DNA of 64,000 nucleotides from Phytohabitans aurantiacus (GCF_027923225.1 NZ_BSDI01000005.1:1-64000), one strand, 5' to 3'; positions 16,787-24,417 are shown, numbered from the stretch's first letter. Program-made: numbers and translations. Notes: generated by a model from the sequence alone, not told the origin.

Positions 16787-17302
16787 ATGCGGGACACACA
16801 CAGTTTCGACGAGTTCTACCGGAGCACGTCGGTGCGGCTCATGCGGTATGGGTACGCGGTCGTCGGGGATCTTGGCGATGCGCAGGATCTCGTGCAGGAG
16901 GCGTACACGCGGGCGTGGCAGCGGTGGCGGACGGTTGCGGCGCATCCCAGCCCGGAAGGGTGGGTGCGGCTGACCGTGACGCGGCTGGCCACGGATCGCT
17001 GGCGGCGGCTGGGGCGGTGGCGCACGGCGCTGCTGCGCACCGGTCCGCCCGAGACGGTACGGCCACCCAACGAGGACACCGTCCTGGTGGTGGAGGCGCT
17101 GCGGCGGTTGCCGGTGGCACAGCGGCAGGCGCTGGCGCTGCATTATCTGTTCGACCTGCCGATCGCCGAGATCGCCACGGAAACAGGCGTGGCGGTCGGC
17201 ACTGTCAAGTCCTGGCTGTCGCGGGGCCGAGCGGGCCTCGCCGAGGTGCTGGCCGGCTCCGGGGCTGCCAACGGGACGTGGGAAGGGAACGGGGATGACT
17301 GA
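16787..17302 (+). CDS. ECF RNA polymerase sigma factor, SigE family
   Basis: 171 residues. Region 2 reads FDEFYRSTSVRLMRYGYAVVGDLGDAQDLVQEAYTRAWQRW with the core-binding LVQEAY motif; region 4 reads ALRRLPVAQRQALALHYLFDLPIAEIATETGVAVGTVKSWLSRGRAGL. Size and sequence place it in the actinomycete SigE-type subfamily of short ECF factors. The ATG at 16787 sits very close to a GGAGGA site. It overlaps the next gene by eight bases, which suggests that the partner controls it. Confidence 0.92.
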   Translation: MRDTHSFDEFYRSTSVRLMRYGYAVVGDLGDAQDLVQEAYTRAWQRWRTVAAHPSPEGWVRLTVTRLATDRWRRLGRWRTALLRTGPPETVRPPNEDTVLVVEALRRLPVAQRQALALHYLFDLPIAEIATETGVAVGTVKSWLSRGRAGLAEVLAGSGAANGTWEGNGDD

Positions 17303-18200
17303 CTTCGACCGGGCGTACCGTGACCTCGCCGACGAGGCGGACACAGTACACCTGGCTCCACCGAACGACCTGCGGTCGCGCGGCGACCGGCGGACCCGGA
17401 TGCGGGTGGTGTCCGTCATCGCGGCCGCCGCGGTCGCGGTCGGCGGCGCGACCGGCGGCGCGCAGTGGCTGCTGCGCGCGGACTCCGGCCCGCCGGTGAC
17501 ACCGGGCGGCACGCCCACCGCGACGCTGTCGCCGGCACCGCCGGCGGCCACGCCATCGACACCGGCGCCGAGCCCGCCGCCCGCCTCGCCGAGCGCGACG
17601 GGTGCACCACGGGTTAGCGCCAGCGCGACCGGGCGGCCGGTGCCACGGTCCATTCCGGACAGTGCCTTCCTCCAGGTGGGCGACACCAACGGCACGGTGC
17701 CGGTGAAGGACGTGTCCAGCGAGGAGATGCTGCCCGAACTGTGTGGCGCGACGTACCGGAGCGACGCGAAGGTCCAGGTGCGGCGCACCCGGCACGTCAC
17801 CTACTGGACCGCGCCGAAGCCCGAGTACGTGCCGGACGGCACGTTCGACGAGACCATCACCGCGTACAAGGCGGGCGGGGCGAAGGATTTCATGGCCCAG
17901 CTAAGGAAAGCGGTGGGCGACTGCGCCAAGGACGGCGACGACCGATACAAGATCGTGCCGGCGTCGAAGCACGGTGATGATTCGTTCGTCTTCGAGAGGC
18001 GTTATCCCGCAACGGACGCGGTGGGCAACCCGACCGGCGGCGACGAGGTCCGCCTCGTCTCCGTGGTGCGGGTCGGCGACGTGGTGATGGTGCTCTACGA
18101 GCGCGGCTGGGAGGCCGGCTGGACAGCCGACCCCGACGTCGTGGAGACCTTCACCGTGAAGGCGATGAGCCGGCTGAGCAAGTGGCTTGCCCGCCTGTAG
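17295..18200 (+). CDS. Membrane-anchored protein, probable anti-sigma or sensor partner
   Basis: 301 residues. A short cytoplasmic part (about 40 residues, DFDRAYRDLADEADTVHLAPPNDLR) is followed by one span VVSVIAAAAVAVGGATGGA, a Pro/Ala/Thr/Ser-rich linker of about 60 residues, and an outside domain of about 190 residues starting at SIPDSAFLQVGD. The overlap with the sigma factor gene and the topology match proteins that hold SigE-family factors at the membrane. No zinc-binding anti-sigma motif is visible, so the regulatory role is inferred from context only. Confidence 0.7.
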   Translation: MTDFDRAYRDLADEADTVHLAPPNDLRSRGDRRTRMRVVSVIAAAAVAVGGATGGAQWLLRADSGPPVTPGGTPTATLSPAPPAATPSTPAPSPPPASPSATGAPRVSASATGRPVPRSIPDSAFLQVGDTNGTVPVKDVSSEEMLPELCGATYRSDAKVQVRRTRHVTYWTAPKPEYVPDGTFDETITAYKAGGAKDFMAQLRKAVGDCAKDGDDRYKIVPASKHGDDSFVFERRYPATDAVGNPTGGDEVRLVSVVRVGDVVMVLYERGWEAGWTADPDVVETFTVKAMSRLSKWLARL

Positions 18201-18210
18201 GTCCACGGGT

Positions 18211-19401
18211 TCACCACGGACCTGTCAAGAGGAGCGTGCGTACCAGCTCCCTTGGCAGGCCGTGGGTCTCGTGCAGGTCCTGGTAGTCGCGCTCCCCGAG
18301 CGGGCCGCGCGACAGCCGCCGGGACACCACGCGCCGCCCGCGCCGCACCAGGTCGCGGAAGCGCTCCTGCTCGCCGAGCAGCACATCGCGTACCGGCTCC
18401 ACACCAATGGACAGTCCGAAGTGGTCGATGGTGTGCCGGATCGGCTCGACGGGCAGGTCGGACAGCGTACGGCCGGGATCCTCGCGCCACAGCGTGGTGA
18501 GTACCCGCCGCACCAGCCGGCGCAGCACGTACCCGCGGCCCGTGTTCGAGGGGCGCACGCCGTCGCCGATGACCACGATGGACGAACGCAGGTGGTCAAG
18601 GACGATCCGGGTGGACGGTTCGTCGAGTGGCCACAGTGGCGGCACAGTGGACATCCACGGCTCGAAGACGTCCACCCCGTACACGGAATCCCTGCCCTGC
18701 AGGACGCAGAGCAGCCGCTCCAGCCCCAGCCCGGTGTCGACGCCGGGCTGGGACAGCGGCCGCAACGTCCCGTCTTCCTGGCGGTCATACCGCATCTGCA
18801 CGTGGTTCCACACCTCGACCCACCCGTCGTCGGTGGTGGGTGTGCCCCGCGGTGGCGTGTCACCGGTCCAGACGAAGATCTCGGAGTCCGGGCCGCACGG
18901 GCCGGTGGGCCCGTTGGACCACCAGTTCTCCTCCCCCGTCAGCTCGACCGGCAGGCCCAGCTCGCGCCAGGTCGACAGCGACTCGGTGTCCGGTCCTACC
19001 TGATCGTCGCCGCCGACCCCGTCCCCTCCGAACACGGTGACATGCAGCCGGCTGGTATCCAGGCCGAAGCCGTCGCACAGCAGCTCGTACCCCCACCGCA
19101 CGCTCTGCTGGCTGTCGTAGTCGCCGAGCGACCAGGAGCCCAGCATCTCGAAGACGGTCAGGTGCGTGCGGTCCCCCACCTCCTCCAGGTCGGTGGTACG
19201 CAGGCAGCGCTGCACGTCGACGAGGCGGGTGCCGAGCGGGTGCGGCCGACCTGTCAGATATGGCGTGAGCGGGTGCATGCCCGACGTGGTGAACAGCACG
19301 GGGTCCCCCGGCGGGGGGATGAGCGAGGAGCCGACGACGCGGCGGTGGCCCCGCTCTTCGAAGAACTCGACGAAGGTGCGGATGGTCTGTTCGGTGTTCA
19401 T
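18211..19401 (-). CDS. Free-standing alanyl-tRNA-synthetase catalytic domain
   Basis: 396 residues, less than half of a full AlaRS (about 870). It holds the class II catalytic core: FVEFFEERGHRRVVGSSL at the start, TTSGMHPLTPYLTG, VQRCLRTTDLEEVGDRTHLT, FEMLGSWSLGDY, the glycine-rich WWSNGPTGPCGPDSEI, VEVWNHVQMRY, and motif 3 PGVDTGLGLERLL. The helical tRNA-recognition part (IVVIGDGVRPSNTGRGYVLRRLVRR) is also present. The editing domain and C-Ala domain are absent. The sequence style (HPLGTRLVDVQ, TTDLEEVGD) differs from the usual housekeeping actinomycete enzyme. A start at ATG 19401 is preceded by AAGGA. Upstream lies a candidate alanine attenuator, then an EamA exporter gene. It could make Ala-AMP or Ala-tRNA for a natural product, or be a resistant spare synthetase; both are inference. 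Confidence 0.88.
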   Translation of the reverse strand: MNTEQTIRTFVEFFEERGHRRVVGSSLIPPPGDPVLFTTSGMHPLTPYLTGRPHPLGTRLVDVQRCLRTTDLEEVGDRTHLTVFEMLGSWSLGDYDSQQSVRWGYELLCDGFGLDTSRLHVTVFGGDGVGGDDQVGPDTESLSTWRELGLPVELTGEENWWSNGPTGPCGPDSEIFVWTGDTPPRGTPTTDDGWVEVWNHVQMRYDRQEDGTLRPLSQPGVDTGLGLERLLCVLQGRDSVYGVDVFEPWMSTVPPLWPLDEPSTRIVLDHLRSSIVVIGDGVRPSNTGRGYVLRRLVRRVLTTLWREDPGRTLSDLPVEPIRHTIDHFGLSIGVEPVRDVLLGEQERFRDLVRRGRRVVSRRLSRGPLGERDYQDLHETHGLPRELVRTLLLTGPW

Positions 19402-19411
19402 GACGGGTTTT

Positions 19412-19436
19412 CCTTCCGGGGAGAACGGCCGGAAGG
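19412..19436 (-). promoter_or_regulatory. Hairpin overlapping the AlaRS-like gene's ribosome site
   Basis: CCTTCCGG (19412-19419) and CCGGAAGG (19429-19436) are perfect 8-bp arms around a 9-base loop. In the transcript the second arm contains the GGAAGG ribosome site of the AlaRS-like gene, so the hairpin could mask it. Confidence 0.5.
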
Positions 19437-19450
19437 CCCGCGCGGGACAT

Positions 19451-19482
19451 AAGAAACCGGCGAGCCGTTTCCGGCCGCCGGT
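19451..19482 (-). terminator. Intrinsic terminator ahead of the AlaRS-like gene (candidate attenuator)
   Basis: The transcript forms ACCGGCGGCCG, a GAAA tetraloop, then CGGC-U-CGCCGGU, an 11-bp stem with one bulged U, followed at once by UUCUU. It lies 17 bases after the stop of an alanine-rich leader peptide and 50 bases before the AlaRS-like start. Its 5' arm (19472-19480) can alternatively pair, nine pairs with one G-U, with leader bases 19507-19515, giving an antiterminator. Confidence 0.65.
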
Positions 19483-19498
19483 GAGTGGGCTGAGGAGA

Positions 19499-19558
19499 TC
19501 AGGCAGCGGCGACCGTCGAGCTGGCAGCTCGCGCGGTCGCGGCGGTGTGCGTCCTCAT
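19499..19558 (-). CDS. Alanine-rich leader peptide (19 residues)
   Basis: Reads MRTHTAATARAASSTVAAA then TGA: eight Ala codons of nineteen, with GCC GCT GCC as the last three codons before the stop. Its ATG overlaps the stop of the EamA gene (ATGA), so its translation would be coupled to that gene. An intrinsic terminator and a second hairpin over the next ribosome site follow before the AlaRS-like gene. This is the arrangement of ribosome-controlled attenuators of amino-acid genes. High G+C DNA makes Ala codons common, which is the main caution. Confidence 0.55.
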   Translation of the reverse strand: MRTHTAATARAASSTVAAA

Positions 19559-20478
19559 ACCTTCACGGTAGCGGGTCGGGCCGCCACCGCGCCCGCCTTA
19601 TTCGAGCGCGCCTTATTCGAGCGCGCCCTGTTCGTCGAGCGCAGCTGGCCGAGCACGATGCCACCCAGGACCAGCGCGACGCCGGCGATCTGGTGCGCGG
19701 CGAGGCGCTCGCCCGCGACGGCGGTGCCGAGCAGCACCCCGGTGACCGGGTTGAGCAGCCCGACGAGGCCGACCGTGCCGGCGCCCAGGTGCCGCAGGCC
19801 GGTGAACCACGCAGCGAACGCGACCGCGGTCGCCACCACGGTGACGTACCCGAATCCGAGCAGCGCGGGCCCGTCGAGGGCCGGCGGCGCGCCCTCCACC
19901 GCGAGCGCCGCCGGCAGGAGGACGAGGCCGCCGGCGACGAGCTGCCAGGCGGTGAGCGAGAAGACGTCGACGTCGGCGCTCCACTTCTTGGCAAGCACGT
20001 AGCCGAACGACGACATCGTCATCGCGGTCACGGACGCGAGGACACCGGTCAGTCTGACCGCGCCGCCGCCGTCGAACAGCATGAGGCCGACGCCGCCGAT
20101 ACCGATGAGCGCGCCCAGTACCCGGATCGCGTGCGGCCGTTCGGACAGCGCCGCCCACGCGAACGCCATCATGACGACCGGCGAGGTCGCCATGATGGTC
20201 GAGGCGACGCTGCTGGGCAGGGTCTGCGCGGCGATGTACACGAGCGCGAAGAAGGCACCCATGTTGAGCGCGCCGAGCACGGCGGAGCGCCACCACCAGG
20301 AGCCGCGCGGCAGCCGGCGCCGCACGAGCAGGAGCAGCAGGCCGGCGGGGAGCGCCCGGAACGCGCCACCCCAGATCGGGTGGTCCGGCGGCAGGTAGCG
20401 GTGGGTGACGAGATAGGTGGTCCCCCAGGCGACCGGCGCGAACGCGGTGACCAGTACCCACCGGAAATTACCTTCCAC
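19555..20478 (-). CDS. EamA/DMT-family transporter
   Basis: 307 residues with ten predicted spans and the two EamA halves (first from VLVTAFAPVAWGTTYLV, second from LTGVLASVTAMTMSSFGYVLAKK). DMT proteins of this type export amino acids, their analogues or small drugs. The GTG start at 20478 lies in the left arm of a 33-bp palindrome shared with the divergent MarR gene, with a -10-like TACTGT seven bases before it, so the mRNA is probably leaderless. The C-terminus holds ARSNKARSNK, from a 15-bp tandem repeat. The stop overlaps the Ala leader peptide, tying it to the AlaRS-like gene. Confidence 0.9.
   Translation of the reverse strand: MEGNFRWVLVTAFAPVAWGTTYLVTHRYLPPDHPIWGGAFRALPAGLLLLLVRRRLPRGSWWWRSAVLGALNMGAFFALVYIAAQTLPSSVASTIMATSPVVMMAFAWAALSERPHAIRVLGALIGIGGVGLMLFDGGGAVRLTGVLASVTAMTMSSFGYVLAKKWSADVDVFSLTAWQLVAGGLVLLPAALAVEGAPPALDGPALLGFGYVTVVATAVAFAAWFTGLRHLGAGTVGLVGLLNPVTGVLLGTAVAGERLAAHQIAGVALVLGGIVLGQLRSTNRARSNKARSNKAGAVAARPATVKV
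19594..19623. repeat. 15-bp tandem repeat in EamA C-terminus
   Basis: CGCCTTATTCGAGCG occurs twice in a row (19594-19608 and 19609-19623) with a degenerate third copy after it. It encodes ARSNK twice, near the end of the transporter. Confidence 0.75.
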
Positions 20479-20504
20479 GGAAGCTACAGTAGCTTCCGTG
20501 GAAG
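20472..20504. promoter_or_regulatory. 33-bp palindrome: operator plus overlapping divergent leaderless promoters
   Basis: Arms TTCCACGGAAGCTAC (20473-20487) and its exact complement (20489-20503) flank a single A, with one more matched pair outside (20472/20504). The GTG starts of EamA (20478) and MarR (20498) are mirror images inside the arms. Opposed -10 elements TACAGT (20485-20490) and TACTGT (20486-20491, minus strand) overlap at the centre, each seven bases from its start codon. Confidence 0.75.
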
Positions 20505-21028
20505 ATATTGCCCCTGACGATCACGTCACACGCATCCAGCAGGGCTGGGCCCGGGAACGCCCCGACCTCGACGTGACGCCGATCGGAGTGATCGGGCGAT
20601 TGCACCGGCTCGGGGGCCACCTGACCGAGCAGCTGCTGGTCGTGTACCGGCGGTTCGGGCTCGGCGAGGGTGACTTCGACGTGCTGGCCATGCTGCGGCG
20701 CGCGGGCGAGCCGTTCGAGCGGGCCCCCGGCGAGCTGGCCGCCTTCACGATGGTGACCACCGGCGCGATGACCAAGCGCATCGACCGGCTGGAGCGCGAC
20801 GGGCTGGTCACCCGCCGCCCCAGCTCGACCGACGGCCGGGGCCGCGTGGTGGCGCTCACCGCCGCCGGCCGCGAGCTGATCGACCAGGCTTTCGCGGCAC
20901 ATGTACGCAATGAGCACCGCCTCCTGGAGTGCCTGTCGGCCGAGGACGCCGCTCAGCTCCAGGGACTGCTCGCCAAATGGCTGGCGTGCTTCGAGGAGCC
21001 GGTCCCACCATCCGGGCGGCCGGGGTAG
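20498..21028 (+). CDS. MarR-family transcriptional regulator (divergent from EamA)
   Basis: 176 residues. The winged helix-turn-helix covers FTMVTTGAMTKRIDRLERDGLVTRRPSSTDGRGRVVALT, with FGLGEGDFDVLAMLRRAG as the dimer/ligand region before it. The GTG start at 20498 is the first base of a likely leaderless mRNA. The palindrome that holds both start codons would let one bound dimer silence both genes. The natural ligand is probably a substrate of the exporter; unknown. Confidence 0.9.
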   Translation: MEDIAPDDHVTRIQQGWARERPDLDVTPIGVIGRLHRLGGHLTEQLLVVYRRFGLGEGDFDVLAMLRRAGEPFERAPGELAAFTMVTTGAMTKRIDRLERDGLVTRRPSSTDGRGRVVALTAAGRELIDQAFAAHVRNEHRLLECLSAEDAAQLQGLLAKWLACFEEPVPPSGRPG

Positions 21029-21145
21029 CGCAATAGCGCCCACCCGACACGTTTCCCCAGGTCAAGCGGCATCTTACAGCGGTCGCAGGTGGCGGAAAGG
21101 CGGCACTCTTCCCACTATTCCTACCGTCTTTGTAGGGTCTCCGGC

Positions 21146-21874
21146 ATGAGTACCCAGGAGGCACGGCGCCGCGCGGACCGCGCGCGGCAGGTTGCCGACG
21201 TGCTGCGCCACCAGGTGCTGGCCGAGGCGTTCGACGACGGGACGCTGCCGCGCGAGGAGCAGCTGTGCGGCGAGTTCGGCGTCTCGCGCAACACGGTCCG
21301 CGAGGCCCTCTCGCTGCTGGTCGCCGAGGGGCTCGTGGAACGGGCGCCGCGGATCGGCACCACGGTCGTCACCGGCAAGTACCCGCACGGGCTGCACCGC
21401 CTGATGGGGCTCGCCGAGACGCTGCGCGAGCACGGCGACATCACCAACGAGGTGCGCGCCGTCGCGCTCACCCGGGCGCCCTCGGCGGTCGCCCGCCGCC
21501 TGCGCCTGGAGAGCGGCGACCAGATCGTCTACATCGAGCGGGTACGCCACCTGCGCGGCCTGCCGCTGTCGCTCGACCTGACGTACCTCCCCCGCGACGT
21601 CGGCGAGCCGCTGCTCGGCGAGGACCTCGCGGGCCGCGACATCTTCGTCATGCTCGAAGAGATCACCGGGCAGCCGCTCGGCAGCGCGGACATCTCCGTC
21701 GAGGCGGTCAACGCCGACCCCCACACGGCGGCCCTGCTCGACACCACCGGCCACGCCGCGCTGCTGATGGTCGAGCGCCTCACCCACCTCGCCGACGGGC
21801 GCCCGGTCGACCTGGAGTGGATCCGGTTCCGCGGCGACCGCATCACGATGACCGGCCAGCTGCGCCGCTCTTAA
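21146..21874 (+). CDS. GntR-family regulator with UTRA domain
   Basis: 242 residues. The winged helix EEQLCGEFGVSRNTVREALSLLVAEGLVERAPRIGTTV is followed by a UTRA (HutC-like) ligand domain, e.g. VYIERVRHLRGLPLSLDLTYLP and LLMVERLTHLADGRPVDLEWIRFRGDRI. A TAGGGT box (21133-21138) lies seven bases before the ATG at 21146, so it may be leaderless. It heads the ferredoxin-ABC-flavoprotein operon with a 22-base gap, and most likely controls it in response to the transported compound. Confidence 0.92.
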   Translation: MSTQEARRRADRARQVADVLRHQVLAEAFDDGTLPREEQLCGEFGVSRNTVREALSLLVAEGLVERAPRIGTTVVTGKYPHGLHRLMGLAETLREHGDITNEVRAVALTRAPSAVARRLRLESGDQIVYIERVRHLRGLPLSLDLTYLPRDVGEPLLGEDLAGRDIFVMLEEITGQPLGSADISVEAVNADPHTAALLDTTGHAALLMVERLTHLADGRPVDLEWIRFRGDRITMTGQLRRS

Positions 21875-21896
21875 AGCCGCTCTTGAAGGAGACCAC

Positions 21897-22124
21897 GTGG
21901 CACTCGTGAACCAGCGGGTCGACGTGCCGGTGACGATCGACCAGAGCCTCTGCATCGACGGCTGCACCCTGTGCGTCGACGTCTGCCCGCTCGACTCGCT
22001 CGCCATCGACCCCGAGACCAACAAGGCGTACATGCACGTCGACGAGTGCTGGTACTGCGGGCCGTGTGCCGCGCGGTGCCCCACCGGTGCCGTGACCGTC
22101 AACATGCCCTACCTGCTCCGGTAA
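21897..22124 (+). CDS. Two-cluster 4Fe-4S ferredoxin, AprB-like
   Basis: 75 residues. Two cluster-binding motifs are seen: CIDGCTLCVDVCPLDS (CxxxCxxCxxxCP) and CWYCGPCAARCPTGA (CxxCxxCxxxCP). Length and layout fit the small electron-transfer subunit of adenylylsulfate-reductase-like enzymes. GTG 21897 has AAGGAG upstream. Its catalytic partner is most likely the AprA-like flavoprotein encoded four genes later in the same operon. Confidence 0.9.
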   Translation: MALVNQRVDVPVTIDQSLCIDGCTLCVDVCPLDSLAIDPETNKAYMHVDECWYCGPCAARCPTGAVTVNMPYLLR

Positions 22125-22138
22125 CAGGAAGGAACGCC

Positions 22139-23554
22139 ATGCGCACGCTCGCCGCCCTGGCAGCCCTCACCGTGACCGCGGCCGGCTGCTCGGTCGCGGA
22201 CGCCACCGCCGACACCGCCGCCGGCGCCGAACAGGTCGTCGTCGGGTACCAGTCCAAGACCATCAACACCGTCACCGCCGGCACGCTGCTGCGCGCCCAG
22301 GGATACTTCGAGAAACGCCTCGCCGAGCTGGGCGCGAAGAACGGCAAGAAGTACGCGGTGACATGGCAGGACTACGACACCGGCGCGCCGATCACCGCCC
22401 AGATGATGGCCGGCAAGATAGACATCGGCTCGATGGGCGACTACCCGCTGCTCATCAACGGCGCGCGCGGCCAGCAGACCGCGCAGACCCACACGAAGTT
22501 CGTCTCCATCACCGGATACAACACGCGGGGCGGGCTCAACAGCATCGTCGTCGCGCCCGACTCGAAGGTCCGCACGCTCGCCGACCTGCGCGGCGCGACC
22601 GTGTCGACCAGCGTCGGCTCCGCCGGCCACGGGCTGCTGGTCCAGGCCGCCCGCAAGGCCGGGCTCGACCCGACCAAGGACTTCAAGACCGAGAACCAGC
22701 AACCCCAGGTCGGCGCGACGGCGCTCCGGTCGGGCGCGGTCGCGGCGCTGTCCCAGTTCGTCGCATGGCCGGGCCTTCTGGTACACCAAGGGCAGGCGCG
22801 CCTGCTCTATGACGGCGGCCAGTTGGGGGTACCGACGTTTCACGGCGTCGTCGTCCGTGAGGCTTACGCCACCGAGAAGGGCGACGTGGTGCGCGCCTTC
22901 CTCCAGGCGCAGATCGACGCCACGAAGTACCTGCACGAGCAGCCGCTGGCCGCCGCCAAGAGCGTCGCCGAGGCCACCGGGCTGCCCGCCGAGGTCGTGT
23001 ACCTCTACAACGGACCCAACGGAGTGTCCACCTTCGACACCACCGTCAAGCAGGTCCTGCGGGACGCGTTCGCCCAGGACGTGCCGTTCCTGAAGGAGAT
23101 CGGCGTGCTCCAGGGTATCGACCTCTCCGCGTACGTCGACGACAGCTACCTCCGCGCGGTCTACGGGGACGGGTACGACAAGGACGCGGCGTCCACGGCG
23201 AACCCGGCCGCGATCACCGGCGACGACCCGGTCTGCGGGCGCGCGGCCGGCGACCCGGCGACCGCCAGCGAAGTGTGGCCGGCGGGTTCCGACACCACCC
23301 GACCAGCCGCGACACCGACCTGCCTGTTGCGGGCCGTACGGGCAGCCGCCCAGCCGCCCCGCGCGGTGTACGTGCCGGACACCACCACCGGTACCCGTTG
23401 GTTCGCGGACAAGGCGATCTGGGTACGCGACCCCGCCGCGCCGGAGCAGGAGCGCTTCAAGCCGTTCACCACACCGACGCTGGCCAACTCCTATGTGGCC
23501 GGTCACGCCGGCGCGGCCGTCGTCTCCTACGCCGAGGCGGTGAAAGCGGCATGA
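22139..23554 (+). CDS. ABC substrate-binding lipoprotein with NosL-like C-terminal extension
   Basis: 471 residues, against about 320-350 for the family. Residues 1-17 form a lipoprotein signal (lipobox VTAAGC). Residues about 30-350 are a NrtA/SsuA/TauA-type binding domain (GYQSKTINTVTAGTLLRAQGYFEKRL, MMAGKIDIGSMGDYPLL, LADLRGATVSTSVGSAGHGLL). The last ~110 residues begin DDPVCGRAAGDP and contain TCLLRAVRAA, PRAVYVPDTTTGTRWFADKA and AAVVSYAEAV, which resemble the NosL copper-chaperone domain; this match is by eye. The stop overlaps the permease start (ATGA). It would capture a small sulfonate-like or oxyanion ligand outside the cell. Confidence 0.82.
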   Translation: MRTLAALAALTVTAAGCSVADATADTAAGAEQVVVGYQSKTINTVTAGTLLRAQGYFEKRLAELGAKNGKKYAVTWQDYDTGAPITAQMMAGKIDIGSMGDYPLLINGARGQQTAQTHTKFVSITGYNTRGGLNSIVVAPDSKVRTLADLRGATVSTSVGSAGHGLLVQAARKAGLDPTKDFKTENQQPQVGATALRSGAVAALSQFVAWPGLLVHQGQARLLYDGGQLGVPTFHGVVVREAYATEKGDVVRAFLQAQIDATKYLHEQPLAAAKSVAEATGLPAEVVYLYNGPNGVSTFDTTVKQVLRDAFAQDVPFLKEIGVLQGIDLSAYVDDSYLRAVYGDGYDKDAASTANPAAITGDDPVCGRAAGDPATASEVWPAGSDTTRPAATPTCLLRAVRAAAQPPRAVYVPDTTTGTRWFADKAIWVRDPAAPEQERFKPFTTPTLANSYVAGHAGAAVVSYAEAVKAA

Positions 23555-24417
23555 CGACGCTGACCCTGGCCGGCACGGCGGAGGAGGCACCGGCGCGGCC
23601 CATCACCGCGACCGCCCGGCACGGCCGCCGGTACCCGACCTGGCTACGCTGGCTGGTGCGGGCCGGCTCGCTGGCCACCGCCCTCACGCTGTACCAGTGG
23701 GTGACGGCCGCCGACATCAACCTCGGCGTGCGCTTCGACCGGCTGCCCACCCTCGCCGAGCTCGGCGAGTCGCTCGGCCACCACCTCGCCAGCGGCCAGT
23801 ACTACCTGGACATCACGCAGAGCCTCATCCGCATCCTGACCGGGTTCGCGTTGGCGTCCGTGGTCGGGGTGGCGTGCGGGGTCGCCGTGGCCCGGTCGCG
23901 GGTGCTCGCCGACCTGCTCCAGCCGCTGTTCGAGGTGGTACGGCCGATCCCCGCGATCGCGCTGGTGCCGGTGGCGATCCTGGTGTTTCCCACCAACGAG
24001 CAGGGCATCGTGTTCATCACGTTCACGGCGGCGTTCTTCCCCATCCTGGTCAGTACCCGGCACGCCGTGGGCGCCGTGCCGACCGTGTGGGAAGACGCGG
24101 TGCGCACCATGGGCGGCGGGCGGCTGCGGGTACTCGCCAGCGTCGTGCTGCCCGGCAGCCTGCCCGGTGTCTTCAGTGGACTGTCGGTGGGCATGGGCGT
24201 GTCCTGGATCTGCGTCATCTCCGCGGAGATGATCTCCGGGGACTTCGGCATCGGGTACCGCACCTGGCAGTCGTACACGATCGTCGACTACCCGGGCGTG
24301 CTCGTCGGCATGGCCACGATCGGCGTACTCGGCTGGGCCACCGCCGGAGCCGTCGAGCTCGCCGGCCGCCGGGCCACCCGCTGGCTGCCCGCCCGAGCCC
24401 GGGAACGGCAGCGATGA
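23551..24417 (+). CDS. ABC transporter permease, SsuC/NrtB/TauC type
   Basis: 288 residues with six predicted spans. The conserved loop is VWEDAVRTMGGGRLRVLASVVLPGSLPGVFSGL, the EAA-type ATPase contact of nitrate/sulfonate importers. PIPAIALVPVAILVF is the usual central span. It overlaps the binding protein before it and the ATPase after it by four bases each, so the three are made together. Confidence 0.92.
   Translation: MTTLTLAGTAEEAPARPITATARHGRRYPTWLRWLVRAGSLATALTLYQWVTAADINLGVRFDRLPTLAELGESLGHHLASGQYYLDITQSLIRILTGFALASVVGVACGVAVARSRVLADLLQPLFEVVRPIPAIALVPVAILVFPTNEQGIVFITFTAAFFPILVSTRHAVGAVPTVWEDAVRTMGGGRLRVLASVVLPGSLPGVFSGLSVGMGVSWICVISAEMISGDFGIGYRTWQSYTIVDYPGVLVGMATIGVLGWATAGAVELAGRRATRWLPARARERQR

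Noticed and set aside
19402..19554. T-box riboswitch upstream of the AlaRS-like gene
   Set aside because: I could not find the T-box consensus (TGGN-type antiterminator bulge) or a specifier stem; the Ala leader peptide explains the layout better.
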